Source of the DNA: Planctomycetota bacterium
Lineage (GTDB): Bacteria > Planctomycetota > Planctomycetia > Gemmatales > Gemmataceae
Direction: 5' to 3'
DNA: 63,980 nt
Assembly (NCBI GenBank): GCA_021413735.1
Contig: JAIOPV010000129.1
Location: 1-63,980 of the forward strand
Shown here in pieces: positions 16,341 through 24,755 of this stretch. The notes under the pieces are model-generated. The model was not told the DNA's origin and made no database searches. It was given only the letters and a program-made list of their open reading frames with translations. Position 1 is the first letter of the stretch. Each line of letters starts with the position of its first letter. Position numbers and translations under genes: made by a program.

Positions 16341-16616
16341 GGAGAATCCTCCTGGCTTGAGCGGAAGCGGAACGAAGCCCAGCGAGGGAGCGGTGGGCAC
16401 TGGCATCATTCGTGTTGGACTGCCAGTGGATCAATGTCCAGAGCCGACATTCACTGTCACTTCATAATCTTTTCTTGGTGATCGTAGGGCGAGGTTACTT
16501 TCAGCCAGATCGCCGCATTGTGATCCAATCGAACTGGGTGACCCGAATCTCCGGGTGGGGTTATCGGACACGTCGCACGCCTCCCCACCCGATTCACAGC
16601 CGACCAACATCACACA

Positions 16617-17144
16617 TCAAGAGCGGAGTAACATGTCCTTCAAATCGCACGCATTTGCAAGCCAAGGGTACGCTTCACGAATCACTGCGAGGGCACGGCG
16701 ACGGAGAATGCAGTTTCCTTCGGAGAAACTCACGCAGCCTTTGAAACCGTTGCGAACATCCGGGGTGTAACTGAGTAAAAGATACTCGACCATCAGCCGT
16801 TCCAGATGTGCCGGGTCTGAGTGAATCGCCATCGAAAGAAGACTGTGGACTGATCGCCGTGGGAGGTTACAGGACTTGAACGACTCACGCTCGAAAACCA
16901 ACTGCGTGAGTTTCTCGCGATCCATGATCTTGAAGGTTCGGATTGGGGCGGCGGTTGCCGCATCGAGGGTCTTCAATCGCTTCGTCTCGACACCCCGTTC
17001 CGCCGCGAGGCGACGGAGCAGTGTATTCTGCTTCTGTGCAAGGGTAAACTCAGGCGTGGATTTGACCTGAGCAGCGCCTTCGCTCGTGAATGCACACAGG
17101 GTTTTTGAGAAGCGTCGGTTAGTTTGTGTGACGTAGCCCGACAT
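16617..17144 (-). CDS. Hypothetical protein of the putative element
   Basis: 175 residues; the ATG at 17144 follows a clear AGGAG. The protein is basic and helical, with an N-terminal Arg/Lys-rich stretch, a middle IRTFKIMDREKLTQLVFERE and a C-terminal AVIREAYPWLANACDLKDML. I recognise no domain. It is the last gene of a leftward block containing two HTH proteins and a DUF927 helicase, so it probably belongs to the same integrated element. Function unknown. Confidence 0.7.
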   Translation of the reverse strand: MSGYVTQTNRRFSKTLCAFTSEGAAQVKSTPEFTLAQKQNTLLRRLAAERGVETKRLKTLDAATAAPIRTFKIMDREKLTQLVFERESFKSCNLPRRSVHSLLSMAIHSDPAHLERLMVEYLLLSYTPDVRNGFKGCVSFSEGNCILRRRALAVIREAYPWLANACDLKDMLLRS

Positions 17145-17226
17145 AGTGTTCTCCTATCAGGTGGTGGTGCAGGCTTGCAGCGAAGTTGCCGCCAAGCCGG
17201 TGTCCGTGTCTGGTTGCCCGGTCGGG

Positions 17227-17439
17227 TCAGTTCCCGCTGGAGCTTCCGGATTGGGTGCGGCGGCGGTCGCGAAGGATCATCGACATCGCGTGCAGGTAAC
17301 CCGGCGGGATTAACCGCCGGCCAGCGATGAGCGGGCATTGCACAATGTCGAACCAACCTTTGTGGAACCCGTCGCTGATTCGACGACTGCGTTCTCCGAC
17401 GATGCGAGCAGCTTCTGCAACTCCAACGAAATCCAACAT
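17227..17439 (-). CDS. Small HTH protein, candidate recombination directionality factor
   Basis: The 70-residue product has an excisionase-like HTH: VAEAARIVGERSRRISDGFH, then CPLIAGRRLIPPGYL, ending in an Arg/Ser tail. This layout (HTH followed by G-G/A-R-R-L-I-P-P) recurs in small DNA-binding proteins of Gemmataceae. The ATG at 17439 follows GGAGA. It lies next to the repeat array at 17911-18230 and in the same leftward block as the DUF927 helicase, so it is a candidate to bind that array or to direct excision by the serine recombinase. Both roles are inference. Confidence 0.7.
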   Translation of the reverse strand: MLDFVGVAEAARIVGERSRRISDGFHKGWFDIVQCPLIAGRRLIPPGYLHAMSMILRDRRRTQSGSSSGN

Positions 17440-18054
17440 CTCTTGGTCTCCAGTTTCGCGGCGGCGAACATCGTCGCCAGCGATGACACTAGAAACGCTC
17501 GTTCGGTGGGAGTGTTCAGAACGGAATGTGGGATTCGGGTGTGGCGAAGTGCCAAATGATGGTGACGGCAATGGGCTTTACGTGGTGTAGAAGTGACCAA
17601 GAGGGATTTGGCAACACCGAGTACATCGCGCCGTGGTGACGCCGTGGCCCCGTGCTGGCTTAGATTCTGGCACCCCGGTTCACCGCGTCACCCACCTTGG
17701 CTCCGGAAGCTCGTCGCGGGACGCTGAATGCTCACGAACGCGCTGACAGCTACGCTGAATCGGGCTTTCGCGAGGGATCACAGCTATGACCTTGGTGAGT
17801 GAGCGCTCGTGCACCAACGTCTGGTGACCCGCCGGCAGTCGGCAACGCCATACGCCAGCGTGATTTTGAAAAGCTGCTCAATGCACCCTGCAAGCCTCTC
17901 TGGTTACGGGAACTACCAACGTTGGTAGCTTTGGTAGCTCGCAAAACAGCGATTTACCAACGCGATTTGCAGGGATTTCCAGGTGATGGTGGCTGATTTG
18001 GTAGTTTGGTAGTTCTTTTCGCAGGGTGGAGAGAGACACAACGCACACACAGGA

Positions 18055-18090
18055 TTAGCCCTACCCTACTTGCTTAGCCCTACCCTACTT
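18055..18090. repeat. Direct repeat, 2 x 17 bp
   Basis: TTAGCCCTACCCTACTT occurs at 18055-18071 and again at 18074-18090, with two bases between. It sits inside the TTGGTAG array, adjacent to a run of CT dinucleotides. Confidence 0.9.
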
Positions 18091-18178
18091 TGACTGAGTG
18101 GTATAGGTCTCTCTCTCTATCTAAAACAACTACCAAACTACCAAATACATCAAAAAACCCTAGAAATTGAGGTGTTTT

Positions 18179-18212
18179 TGTTGGTAGTTCCCGTTTTCAG
18201 GAACTACCAACA
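18179..18212. repeat. 13-bp inverted repeat at the end of the DUF927 gene
   Basis: Arms TGTTGGTAGTTCC (18179-18191) and its exact complement (18200-18212) enclose eight bases. The arms are built from two array units. It lies just beyond the helicase stop codon and could double as a terminator. Confidence 0.8.
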
Positions 18213-18235
18213 CTACCAATCTTGGTAGTTGTTGC

Positions 18236-21202
18236 TCAACCCAGCGAATCGTAGCAATCATCCAGTTCACGTTGCGTCGGCTGATCGTCATTGGCCACAA
18301 GGCTGCTCACCTTCAAGTGAAGCACTGGCCGCGACGTCTTGCCGCCGAGAGTCTTGCGGGCCGTTCGCTGACGGCCAGCCTTGACGCCCACAAGTAGCCC
18401 GGCACTGTCGAGCCGCTTTTGCAGGTCGCGAACCCCGATGTGGAACCCGTCGTTCACGGATTCGGCCACATCACACGCAGCACCAAAACTCAACGCTGGC
18501 TCCAGGTACAGGTCATCGCCATCGACCCACCCGACGCAGGTGCCAAGCGGGTGACGATCCCGCCAGCCCCATTGCCCGCTCTTGTCTGGCTCGCTGCCGT
18601 CCGGTGCGGCCACGTGAGCGTTCCCGCCGGCGATTGCGGCCGACAGCAGCCGCAGGAATTTGCCCGTGGGTTCTTCCGATGACTGATCCTCAGTCTGACG
18701 GACAGCCGCGTCAGCGAGCGAGTTTTGGGCACGCTCTAAGTGTGACAGTGCCTGCTCTTTCGAGATCGCACCCACGGTCTGGGCAAACTCCAGAAACCAC
18801 GACAACCCCACGAGCAGATCAGCCACAATTGTCCGCGTGCGGCCGTGCTGACCATTCTGGGCGACAAGGTCACGCTCGTTAATAATCTCGCTGGCTAATC
18901 CGCGTTTCATTTCGGCGTATTGCGGTGCCAACCACTGAACGAATGCAGACATTGCGTGAGCGTAATCTCCGTTAGCCGCATCTTGCTGACAGACGGTAAG
19001 GCGATCCTCATCGACCATTTCCTTGACCAGATCAAGCTGGAGCATCCGAGCTTGAAGCGACTGACCACGCGGTGAGGTTTCGCCGGTCGTGACTATCAGA
19101 CATCGCGTTGGCTTCGAGGGTCGAAGTGTAGTGTCGGCCCGCATTCGGCCGCGTGACGATCCGTTGCCCGCACCTCGCAAAAGGTCGTCGGCTTTCGCGT
19201 GGTACTTCGCAGCTTCATGCCCATTTGGTGGACAAAAGTCATCGACCACCAAACCAGCGTCCTTTGCGTTGTGACCAATTCTTTCCAACACGTTGGCCGT
19301 GGGCTGCCAGGAAGCGGGGAGATGTTGGGCGTCCATCGTCTTTCCCCAGTGCTGCTGGAAGAGTGCGGCGAGTTGCGATTTCTTTGCCCCCGTCAGTCCG
19401 TTAATCGCGAGGATCGTACTACTTTCGCCAAGGACGGCACGCCAAATCGACGCAAAGAGCGGATACATGATGCGGTCGTCGGCCAATCCATTCAGTAGCC
19501 CAAGGCTCGCTCGCACATATCGGGCTTGGTCAGCTATGTGCGACGGCTCCGGCAACAGGTAGTGCTTCAGGCTGCTGTCGCCGAAGTCCACAGTCACATC
19601 GGGCACGACACCCGTACTACCGATTGCCCCACCCGCAGTCAGGTAAACCCATCGACCACCGATCTCACGCCAGCCCGTATGGGTGTAAATCGTGCGACGT
19701 GGAATTCTCCCCGATAAAAATCTGATCGCTGATCGAAGGTGATCCTTCACGCTCTTGACGGCGTAGACATTCGGCTCTGCACCCCACTCCTTGGCGGGCC
19801 ATTTCATTTCGTCGAAATCGGCCGATGATACTTGGATTGGTTCAAGTGGTGTACCATGCAGGCATCCCTGAACACCGAACGTCCGTGTCTTCTCAGTGCC
19901 GTCGTCACGGGTAATGTCACTCGTGATGACGGCAGTAAAATTGCACAACGCGGTTCTTTTGACTTCACTATTCGCGTCGATGCTCTCGATGCAGATTTGG
20001 TTTCCCGACACAACGTACGGCAGCGATTCTTTGACGTCAGTGACACCGGAAGTCGGGCGAGCCGGAACCGGCAAATCGAAACATTCAGCCGCTACCCGTG
20101 TCGCCCACTCTCCGACTCGCACCCAGTGCTTGACTTCCGCTTCGTCGCCGTTGGCTTCGGCCAGTGCCGCCGCTTCAGCCGCGAATCGCTCCATCGGCTC
20201 AAGGTCATGTCGGCTGCGTGCGGTGACAGACAGGTATTTGCGGTACGGTGCCTCTGGCACAAGGGTTTCTAATGCTGCGAGTGGAAGCGTGTCGCACTTC
20301 GGCGGCGGACTGTCGCTGAGCGTTGGGGATTCGGGCATGTCCCCTGATTCGGCTGAATTATCTTCGACGATTGCCGCCAGCGTGTCCCCGATCTCGATAA
20401 GGTGTTCGCTACACGTTACTGATGGGACGCTCTCACGAACCCAATCCCCCACTGAACACGTCGTCCACCACGATAATTCCACACCCTTCAAACCTGCGTT
20501 TTTCATCGCGCCGGCATTGACGGATGCCCACGCTGACAAACTTTCGCCGGCCGGATCAGCCCAGAACCAGCCGCGTTTTTTCAGGGTGTCGTTCAGCAAG
20601 CCAGAGTCGCCGCTCTCCTTGCGGTAGAAGTTGAGTAAGCGGGAGTCACTGAATTCCTTCCCGTAAAAATGAATCACATTCAGCAGCGTCTCTAAATCGG
20701 TTCCGACATGTGGAACTGCGACGGAACAAATCCCCACCGACCACAACAAAAGGCAGTCGAGAGGGCTTTGCACAACGACCACGATTCCCGGCAACTGGTC
20801 CCAATCATCGGGCTGCACGATCCCCGTGCCAATCGTGTACGGTGGCTCACCGTTGGTCGGGACGACGTACATACCGGTCGCCGTGAGCGGTGCCACGATG
20901 CACTCATGTCGCGGAACCCGGAGCGTACCCGTCAGCGGGATGACCAAGGCTTCGGAACCGGGGTCGATTTCCAGAGGCAGCCGATCATGGGGATACCGAG
21001 TTGTGCCGGCGCTGTGATACAGGCCAGCCTTAGCCAACGCCATCGCGGTACGGCTGACACGGAACTTCGCCGCAAGCTCGCGGTACGGTTGAGTTAAGAT
21101 CGAATCCGCCCTGGCACACTGCATGATGCCGTCGAATTCGATCTTGCCGTGAGTGAGATTGTCACTGAAAAGCAGGTTGATCTTGGGTGAAAGCGATGAC
21201 AT
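18236..21202 (-). CDS. DUF927-family helicase/primase of a mobile element
   Basis: 988 residues. The N-terminal third is compatible with a primase/TOPRIM-like module (GIVVVVQSPLDCLLLWSVGI, PHVGTDLETLLNVI). From ~residue 520 the DUF927 superfamily II helicase-like domain is clear: GWREIGGRWVYLTAGGAIGS, YPLFASIWRAVLGE, Walker A GLTGAKKS (602-609), LPASWQPTANVLE, Walker B LVVDDFCPP, RGRMRADTTLRPSKPTRCLI and GETSPRGQSLQARML. In plasmids and integrated elements this family drives replication. The Walker A has Lys where Gly is normal (GxxGAGKS). The gene is followed by the TTGGTAG array and preceded by a MerR-like gene and a hairpin. Confidence 0.85.
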   Translation of the reverse strand: MSSLSPKINLLFSDNLTHGKIEFDGIMQCARADSILTQPYRELAAKFRVSRTAMALAKAGLYHSAGTTRYPHDRLPLEIDPGSEALVIPLTGTLRVPRHECIVAPLTATGMYVVPTNGEPPYTIGTGIVQPDDWDQLPGIVVVVQSPLDCLLLWSVGICSVAVPHVGTDLETLLNVIHFYGKEFSDSRLLNFYRKESGDSGLLNDTLKKRGWFWADPAGESLSAWASVNAGAMKNAGLKGVELSWWTTCSVGDWVRESVPSVTCSEHLIEIGDTLAAIVEDNSAESGDMPESPTLSDSPPPKCDTLPLAALETLVPEAPYRKYLSVTARSRHDLEPMERFAAEAAALAEANGDEAEVKHWVRVGEWATRVAAECFDLPVPARPTSGVTDVKESLPYVVSGNQICIESIDANSEVKRTALCNFTAVITSDITRDDGTEKTRTFGVQGCLHGTPLEPIQVSSADFDEMKWPAKEWGAEPNVYAVKSVKDHLRSAIRFLSGRIPRRTIYTHTGWREIGGRWVYLTAGGAIGSTGVVPDVTVDFGDSSLKHYLLPEPSHIADQARYVRASLGLLNGLADDRIMYPLFASIWRAVLGESSTILAINGLTGAKKSQLAALFQQHWGKTMDAQHLPASWQPTANVLERIGHNAKDAGLVVDDFCPPNGHEAAKYHAKADDLLRGAGNGSSRGRMRADTTLRPSKPTRCLIVTTGETSPRGQSLQARMLQLDLVKEMVDEDRLTVCQQDAANGDYAHAMSAFVQWLAPQYAEMKRGLASEIINERDLVAQNGQHGRTRTIVADLLVGLSWFLEFAQTVGAISKEQALSHLERAQNSLADAAVRQTEDQSSEEPTGKFLRLLSAAIAGGNAHVAAPDGSEPDKSGQWGWRDRHPLGTCVGWVDGDDLYLEPALSFGAACDVAESVNDGFHIGVRDLQKRLDSAGLLVGVKAGRQRTARKTLGGKTSRPVLHLKVSSLVANDDQPTQRELDDCYDSLG

Positions 21203-21289
21203 AATTCTTGAGTCCTTGTGCCGGTCACTCGCGAAAGTGATCGGTGATTGAGGGAAGTGGTTAGATGTGATGTGATTGTTCGATTCAAG

Positions 21290-21318
21290 ACGCGGTCTGG
21301 TTCGCTACCAGACCGCGT
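21290..21318. terminator. Hairpin between MerR-like gene and DUF927 gene
   Basis: A perfect 12-bp stem (ACGCGGTCTGGT, 21290-21301, with 21307-21318) and five-base loop lies just after the stop of the leftward MerR-like gene and about 90 bp before the DUF927 start. It may attenuate read-through. Confidence 0.55.
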
Positions 21319-21326
21319 TGCTTCGT

Positions 21327-21569
21327 TTAACGGCTGACACGTTCAGCAGTGCGGGTGCGGCCACCCAGGTAAGTGTGACGTGCGTTCGCCGTGGCCAGAT
21401 AGTAATCACGCACGCGGTACACGTTCGCGGCTGCTGATTCATTCCAGCGGAACGATTTATCGGGCATTCGCAGCGTTGGGGTGCAGAGGCCCATGCGGAC
21501 CCATGCTCTTAGCTTCTTACGATCAACCCCCAAATCGGCGGTTGTCATGAGTTCAGTTTCATCGTTCAT
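21327..21569 (-). CDS. Small MerR-like DNA-binding protein
   Basis: 80 residues from the ATG at 21569, directly after an AAGGAG. The HTH is at the N terminus (ELMTTADLGVDRKKLRAWVR), followed by a wing-like LRMPDKSFRWNES and a helix with Tyr/Arg (VYRVRDYYLATANARHTY). The layout matches MerR/excisionase-type regulators. It precedes the DUF927 gene in the leftward block, so it may control replication genes or act as a recombination directionality factor for the serine recombinase. The longer open frame to 21773 overlaps the neighbouring gene and is rejected. Confidence 0.75.
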   Translation of the reverse strand: MNDETELMTTADLGVDRKKLRAWVRMGLCTPTLRMPDKSFRWNESAAANVYRVRDYYLATANARHTYLGGRTRTAERVSR

Positions 21570-21717
21570 TTGAAAGCTCCTTGTGACTGGCATGTCGGTG
21601 GCAACGACACTGTGTCCGATCTGATGCAGGGTGGCAACCCACGGGTCGGGAATGCTGGAAAAGCGCCGGCACCCACCCTGAACACTCAACCCCCATGCGT
21701 CACACCGGGGGGGTGAG

Positions 21718-22176
21718 TCATAGCTGAGCAGGATCAGAAACAGCGGCGGCAAGCGGGTTGGAGCGATTATCAATCCACCATTTTGATGATTTTTGGGTTT
21801 GCATCATTTTGCAATAGACTCGCAAGCTGCGAGCATCAGAGCTACCGGGGTCACGATCCTCGATCTGATCCGAGACAACTTGGACGTGAGTGTAATCCCA
21901 GGGGTTACAGTCCTCCGCTGACGGAATCCCGTCAGCAAAAAAAGTCCCCAAAATCTGACTCATCTCGTGTGCTGCAAGCGTCCGAATCTGGTCAGCCCAA
22001 ATCACTTGTTTGTCCGATCCTTTGAGTCCCGATGTCTCTCGAATATCCTGTGCTTGACAGGTGTCGCAGTCCCGTTGAGACAATGTCTTGCACCGAAAAT
22101 CCCGCTCACGAGCGTTTCCATCGAGATAGTGTACCTGGGTACATCCACAGTTGTGGACAACATGATTTCGGGGCAT
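21718..22176 (-). CDS. Cysteine-rich hypothetical protein
   Basis: 152 residues from the ATG at 22176 (GGGA ribosome binding site). The N-terminal 45 residues contain HNCGCTQVHYLDG, RDFRCKTLSQRDCDTCQ: five cysteines with His, likely a zinc-binding knuckle. The C-terminal half is helical and charged and ends with a SSKWWIDNRSNPLAAA tail. No known domain. It lies between the MerR-like gene and the 82-residue gene upstream, all leftward, forming one presumed transcript with the replication gene. Confidence 0.7.
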   Translation of the reverse strand: MPRNHVVHNCGCTQVHYLDGNARERDFRCKTLSQRDCDTCQAQDIRETSGLKGSDKQVIWADQIRTLAAHEMSQILGTFFADGIPSAEDCNPWDYTHVQVVSDQIEDRDPGSSDARSLRVYCKMMQTQKSSKWWIDNRSNPLAAAVSDPAQL

Positions 22177-22207
22177 GATTTCCCTTTCCGTTGGTTGGTC
22201 TTCTCGT

Positions 22208-22456
22208 TCACACCGGGGGGTACGTCCCATCGTCACCATTGGCGACGATGTCGAGTACCACAGAAATTTGCTCAGCGTGCGGAAGATCGAACCATAGGCA
22301 CAGATTCCGCATCTGGTCGGATGTGACGCCCTGTGGGATCACAGCACGGCCCGCTGCCAGAGACTCGGACCCGGCCCGAACAACTAAGTCTCCCCATGCT
22401 GTCATGATCTCCCCGGCGACGATCATATCTGCGTCGGTCATAGGTCGCTCAATCAT
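22208..22456 (-). CDS. Small acidic hypothetical protein, first gene of leftward block
   Basis: 82 residues, ATG at 22456. The sequence is acidic and helical (MTDADMIVAGEIMTAWGDLV, VTSDQMRNLCLWFDLPHAEQ, VVLDIVANGDDG). I recognise no family. It is the first gene of the leftward block that runs through the Cys-rich, MerR-like and DUF927 genes, so the promoter of the block should lie within 22457-22720. Element-specific accessory protein is the best description. Confidence 0.65.
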   Translation of the reverse strand: MIERPMTDADMIVAGEIMTAWGDLVVRAGSESLAAGRAVIPQGVTSDQMRNLCLWFDLPHAEQISVVLDIVANGDDGTYPPV

Positions 22457-22833
22457 GTCTCAGACTCCGTGGGTGGGTCAGTGGTGTACGCGCGCCACTC
22501 ACCTACGCTATGCCTACCGGCAGCGCGCGACTTCCCGGTTTCGAGGTCCGTTCCGCCATCCGATCCGCAACTCGTTGCTGTGCAAGAGAGTTGTGTCGAT
22601 GAAAAATTCCGAAAAAAGTCCGGACAGCACCTAGCCGCCGATCAATCCGGGAAATATATTACACGTCCTTTTTTCTGTCGTTACCCGGAATTGGGGTACA
22701 ATTAACGGTTGCAAAACGAAACCAGCCCGCGAGCTTGTGGTGACTCGCGGGCCACTGGGTTCGTCGCTGGGTTCGCTGTCTGAGTCACTGACACCGCTGA
22801 GCGTAGCCGCGTCCTTGAGCAGGATGTCCACGG
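22457..22833. other. Promoter region of the leftward block
   Basis: The region contains a hairpin (22725-22752) and an AT-richer segment around 22650-22720. An open frame from 22837 to 22631 on the minus strand starts with TTG and shows no family motif; part of it is the hairpin, so I do not call it a gene. Confidence 0.4.
22725..22752. repeat. GCCCGCGAG hairpin, copy 1
   Basis: Arms GCCCGCGAG (22725-22733) and CTCGCGGGC (22744-22752) with a 10-base loop. The same arm sequence recurs at 25304, 25920 and, imperfectly, 26816. Confidence 0.8.
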
Positions 22834-23013
22834 TCAATCACGACCCCGGAACTTCGCCGCCGGCGCGAGTGCCAGCCCGGCCCATGTTGCGGGGTTGATG
22901 GTGTCGCGAACGAACTTTACGCCGCCGTCGGCGAAGACCGCGTTCACGCAGCCCTGTGCCGACTTCTTGCCGCTTTCCACGCTGGGTAGCACGTCTACCG
23001 TCACGCCAAGATC
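22834..23013 (-). pseudogene. C-terminal remnant of a DUF1559 prepilin-like gene
   Basis: The minus strand reads KKSAQGCVNAVFADGGVKFV followed by RDTINPATWAGLALAPAAKF and a TGA at 22834-22836. This is the characteristic DUF1559 C terminus (H/N-x-x-F-A-D-G-x-V-x-F-V-x-x-x-I). The N-terminal methylation motif and the rest of the usual ~300 residues are absent; upstream the frame hits a stop at about 23036 with no start. It is a decayed fragment carried in the element. Confidence 0.7.
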
Positions 23014-23117
23014 GAACCTCTTTTGGCTTCACCGTGTCGAGGCAATGTTAGATTCCATCAACGCGATGGCTGGCAAGCGGGGCGACAAAACCCGAAATTC
23101 CACTCAGGGCAATTCAG

Positions 23118-23885
23118 ATGGCGACTGCAACAGCGACGTGTGCGACTTGTGGCGAGGATGTGCCCGTTGAACCGACGAACACCTCGCGTGTGCCATGTCA
23201 GTTCTGCGGTTCTGTCGGTAGGAAATCCAGCCACGCTCTCGAATCAAGTTTGAAAGTCTCTGGCAGCATTGCGGCTGTCGCGATGCGTGAAGGTGAAACC
23301 ACAGGTTTCGCTGAGTCGGGGTCAACGGAGATGAAGCGTCATACGACCTTCACTCCGGATGGAAAGGTCGTGCTTAACCTTGCAGGGCTGTCACCCAAGA
23401 ACGAGCAAGATACGCGGGAAGTGAGTGAATTCCTTGCGACCTTCTTGAATGATCGCGGGATCAACGCCACACTCTGCACCGAAAACCCAAACAAGAAAGC
23501 AGAAAAGAACAAAGAACAAGGCGTTGACCACTGGCTGCTAATTGATGGAAAGCCGGTTGGCATCCAAGTTGTTCGGGCGCTGCGAACGCCCGAATTCTGG
23601 AAGAAGTTGAATCACGATGGCAAGGTTTCCGAGTTGTATCTGACTCCGCAGCAATGCGCCGACTCGTTACGAGAAGCGATTACTCACAAGGAACCCAAAA
23701 TTGGCCGTGAGCAGCGACCCAATTTGATTCTGCTCCTGGACGCTTACCGAATTCCGGCCTTCGCGCTCGGTCCGGTTGTGAAGCAGTTCAAGGAAGTTCA
23801 CACGGCAACGGTCCGCGAGCTTGGCTTTCATTCCGTCTACGTCGTCGGCCCGACATCAGCTTTTGTCTCAAGACTCGATCAGTGA
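23118..23885 (+). CDS. Zinc-ribbon protein of unknown function, possible nuclease fold
   Basis: 255 residues. The N terminus has a zinc ribbon (CATCGED ... CQFCGS). After a linker the C-terminal ~160 residues alternate helices and strands: LATFLNDRGINATLCTENPN, DHWLLIDGKPVGIQVVRALR, PNLILLLDAYRIPAFALGPV, LGFHSVYVVGPTSAF. The order helix, D-containing strand, then I-Q-V-V-R strand is reminiscent of PD-(D/E)XK enzymes, but the lysine is not where it should be, so activity is doubtful. It faces the EVE-like gene convergently. Structure call is tentative. Confidence 0.65.
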   Translation: MATATATCATCGEDVPVEPTNTSRVPCQFCGSVGRKSSHALESSLKVSGSIAAVAMREGETTGFAESGSTEMKRHTTFTPDGKVVLNLAGLSPKNEQDTREVSEFLATFLNDRGINATLCTENPNKKAEKNKEQGVDHWLLIDGKPVGIQVVRALRTPEFWKKLNHDGKVSELYLTPQQCADSLREAITHKEPKIGREQRPNLILLLDAYRIPAFALGPVVKQFKEVHTATVRELGFHSVYVVGPTSAFVSRLDQ

Positions 23886-23917
23886 TCCGTCGCTGGCTCG
23901 ATTCGTTGGTCGCTGGC

Positions 23918-24424
23918 TCAACCGCCACTGAGTGTCGCGTTCTGAACAGTCGCTTGACGAACAAGAAGGTCTTCCAGATATCTTCCGTCTCCGTATTCGA
24001 GCGACCGCAAGCTGCCAGCAAATTGACCGCTCGTCGTCGGAGTATCCTTCGGTAAACCCATCGTGAAACTAAGATGATTCCAAACCACATCGTCTTTGTG
24101 TCGCACGGCGTGATCCCTCGTTAGCCACGCGAGCGGCTTGACACCAAAACGATTAACGTAACCGTTCCACTTGGGATCGTTGTCGGGCACGCAAACCGTC
24201 ATGACTTCCAAAATACCGACCCATAGTTGGTCGCCGGTGAGGTAGCACACCAATCGGCTGCCGGGCTGAACTGCTCTTGCTCGCGCCGCCAGCGACTCAC
24301 TCACGCCGTAGCTACCCTGATTGGCTGTATCGGAAGACCAGTCGTAGTTATCCGAGTTCAGAACAGCGAGAAAATACTTCGGGGTTGGACTGACAATCGG
24401 GGGCGGACTAATGTCAATCTCCAT
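23918..24424 (-). CDS. EVE/PUA-like domain protein
   Basis: 168 residues, convergent with the zinc-ribbon gene. The core matches the EVE fold: KYFLAVLNSDNYDWSS at the start, then AARARAVQPGSRLVCYLTGD and QLWVGILEVMTVCVPDNDPK, where the x-G-x-R-x-x-x-Y and strand-turn-strand form the base-binding pocket region. EVE domains bind modified bases and often occur in modification-dependent restriction or RNA-modification contexts. There is no second catalytic domain. A second PUA-like gene lies 330 bp to the right in the same orientation. Confidence 0.6.
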   Translation of the reverse strand: MEIDISPPPIVSPTPKYFLAVLNSDNYDWSSDTANQGSYGVSESLAARARAVQPGSRLVCYLTGDQLWVGILEVMTVCVPDNDPKWNGYVNRFGVKPLAWLTRDHAVRHKDDVVWNHLSFTMGLPKDTPTTSGQFAGSLRSLEYGDGRYLEDLLVRQATVQNATLSGG

Positions 24425-24755
24425 CGCAATCTCCAGAGCGGTTTTGACGAACGATCAGACGCATTGTTAAGCTACGGCATCACGTCATTCGGCGTGATGT
24501 TGGTTGCCCATTTCCCACCGGAATCATGCCGGGCACTCATTGCCGGTGTCGTTCTCGACGAGATACACCAGCCCATCCATTCCGCCCGATTCCATGTCGG
24601 CGACCATGATGGCTCGCGACTGTGCCGCAATTCCCCGTGAATGGGGTATGGTTTTGGGGCCATGAAAAATGGCCCCGGCACCCAGCTTCCGGGGTGGGAA
24701 CTGCGGGCAGCTTGGTTTTCATTTGATCGGGGGATTGGGGATTTTGGTGATCGCG
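24425..24755. other. Intergenic between EVE-like and PUA-like genes
   Basis: No convincing gene. A minus-strand frame of 27 codons starting MVADMESGGMDGLVYLVEND (around 24530-24615) has GC-rich third positions and could be a decayed fragment. A terminator-like hairpin lies at 24656-24676. Confidence 0.4.
24656..24676. terminator. Hairpin after the PUA-like gene
   Basis: GGGGCCAT (24656-24663) pairs perfectly with ATGGCCCC (24669-24676) around GAAAA. It lies about 80 bp beyond the stop of the leftward PUA-like gene, and on the minus strand it is followed by AAAACC rather than T residues. Confidence 0.5.

Larger units (their letters stand above)
17911..18230. repeat. Iteron-like array of CTACCAA/TTGGTAG sites
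   Basis: The 7-mer TTGGTAG or its complement CTACCAA occurs about eleven times in 320 bp, in both orientations: near 17913, 17922, 17931, 17998, 18007, 18129, 18137, 18181, 18204, 18213 and 18222, plus a degenerate copy near 17955. One pair forms the 16-bp palindrome CTACCAACGTTGGTAG (17913-17928). Several copies are spaced 8-10 bp apart, which is about one helical turn. It abuts the 3' end of the DUF927 gene. Candidate replication origin or operator array. Confidence 0.75.
17440..18235. other. Non-coding region upstream of the small HTH gene, repeat-rich
   Basis: About 800 bp without a convincing gene. The left part (17440-17900) shows only weak open frames. The right part holds the CTACCAA/TTGGTAG array, a 17-bp direct repeat and an AT-richer stretch (18091-18180), all annotated separately. 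This is the most likely site for an origin or a control region. Confidence 0.6.

Noticed and set aside
17911-18230. CRISPR array
   Set aside because: The repeated unit is only 7 bases, occurs in both orientations and at irregular spacing, and no cas genes are present; an iteron or operator array fits better.
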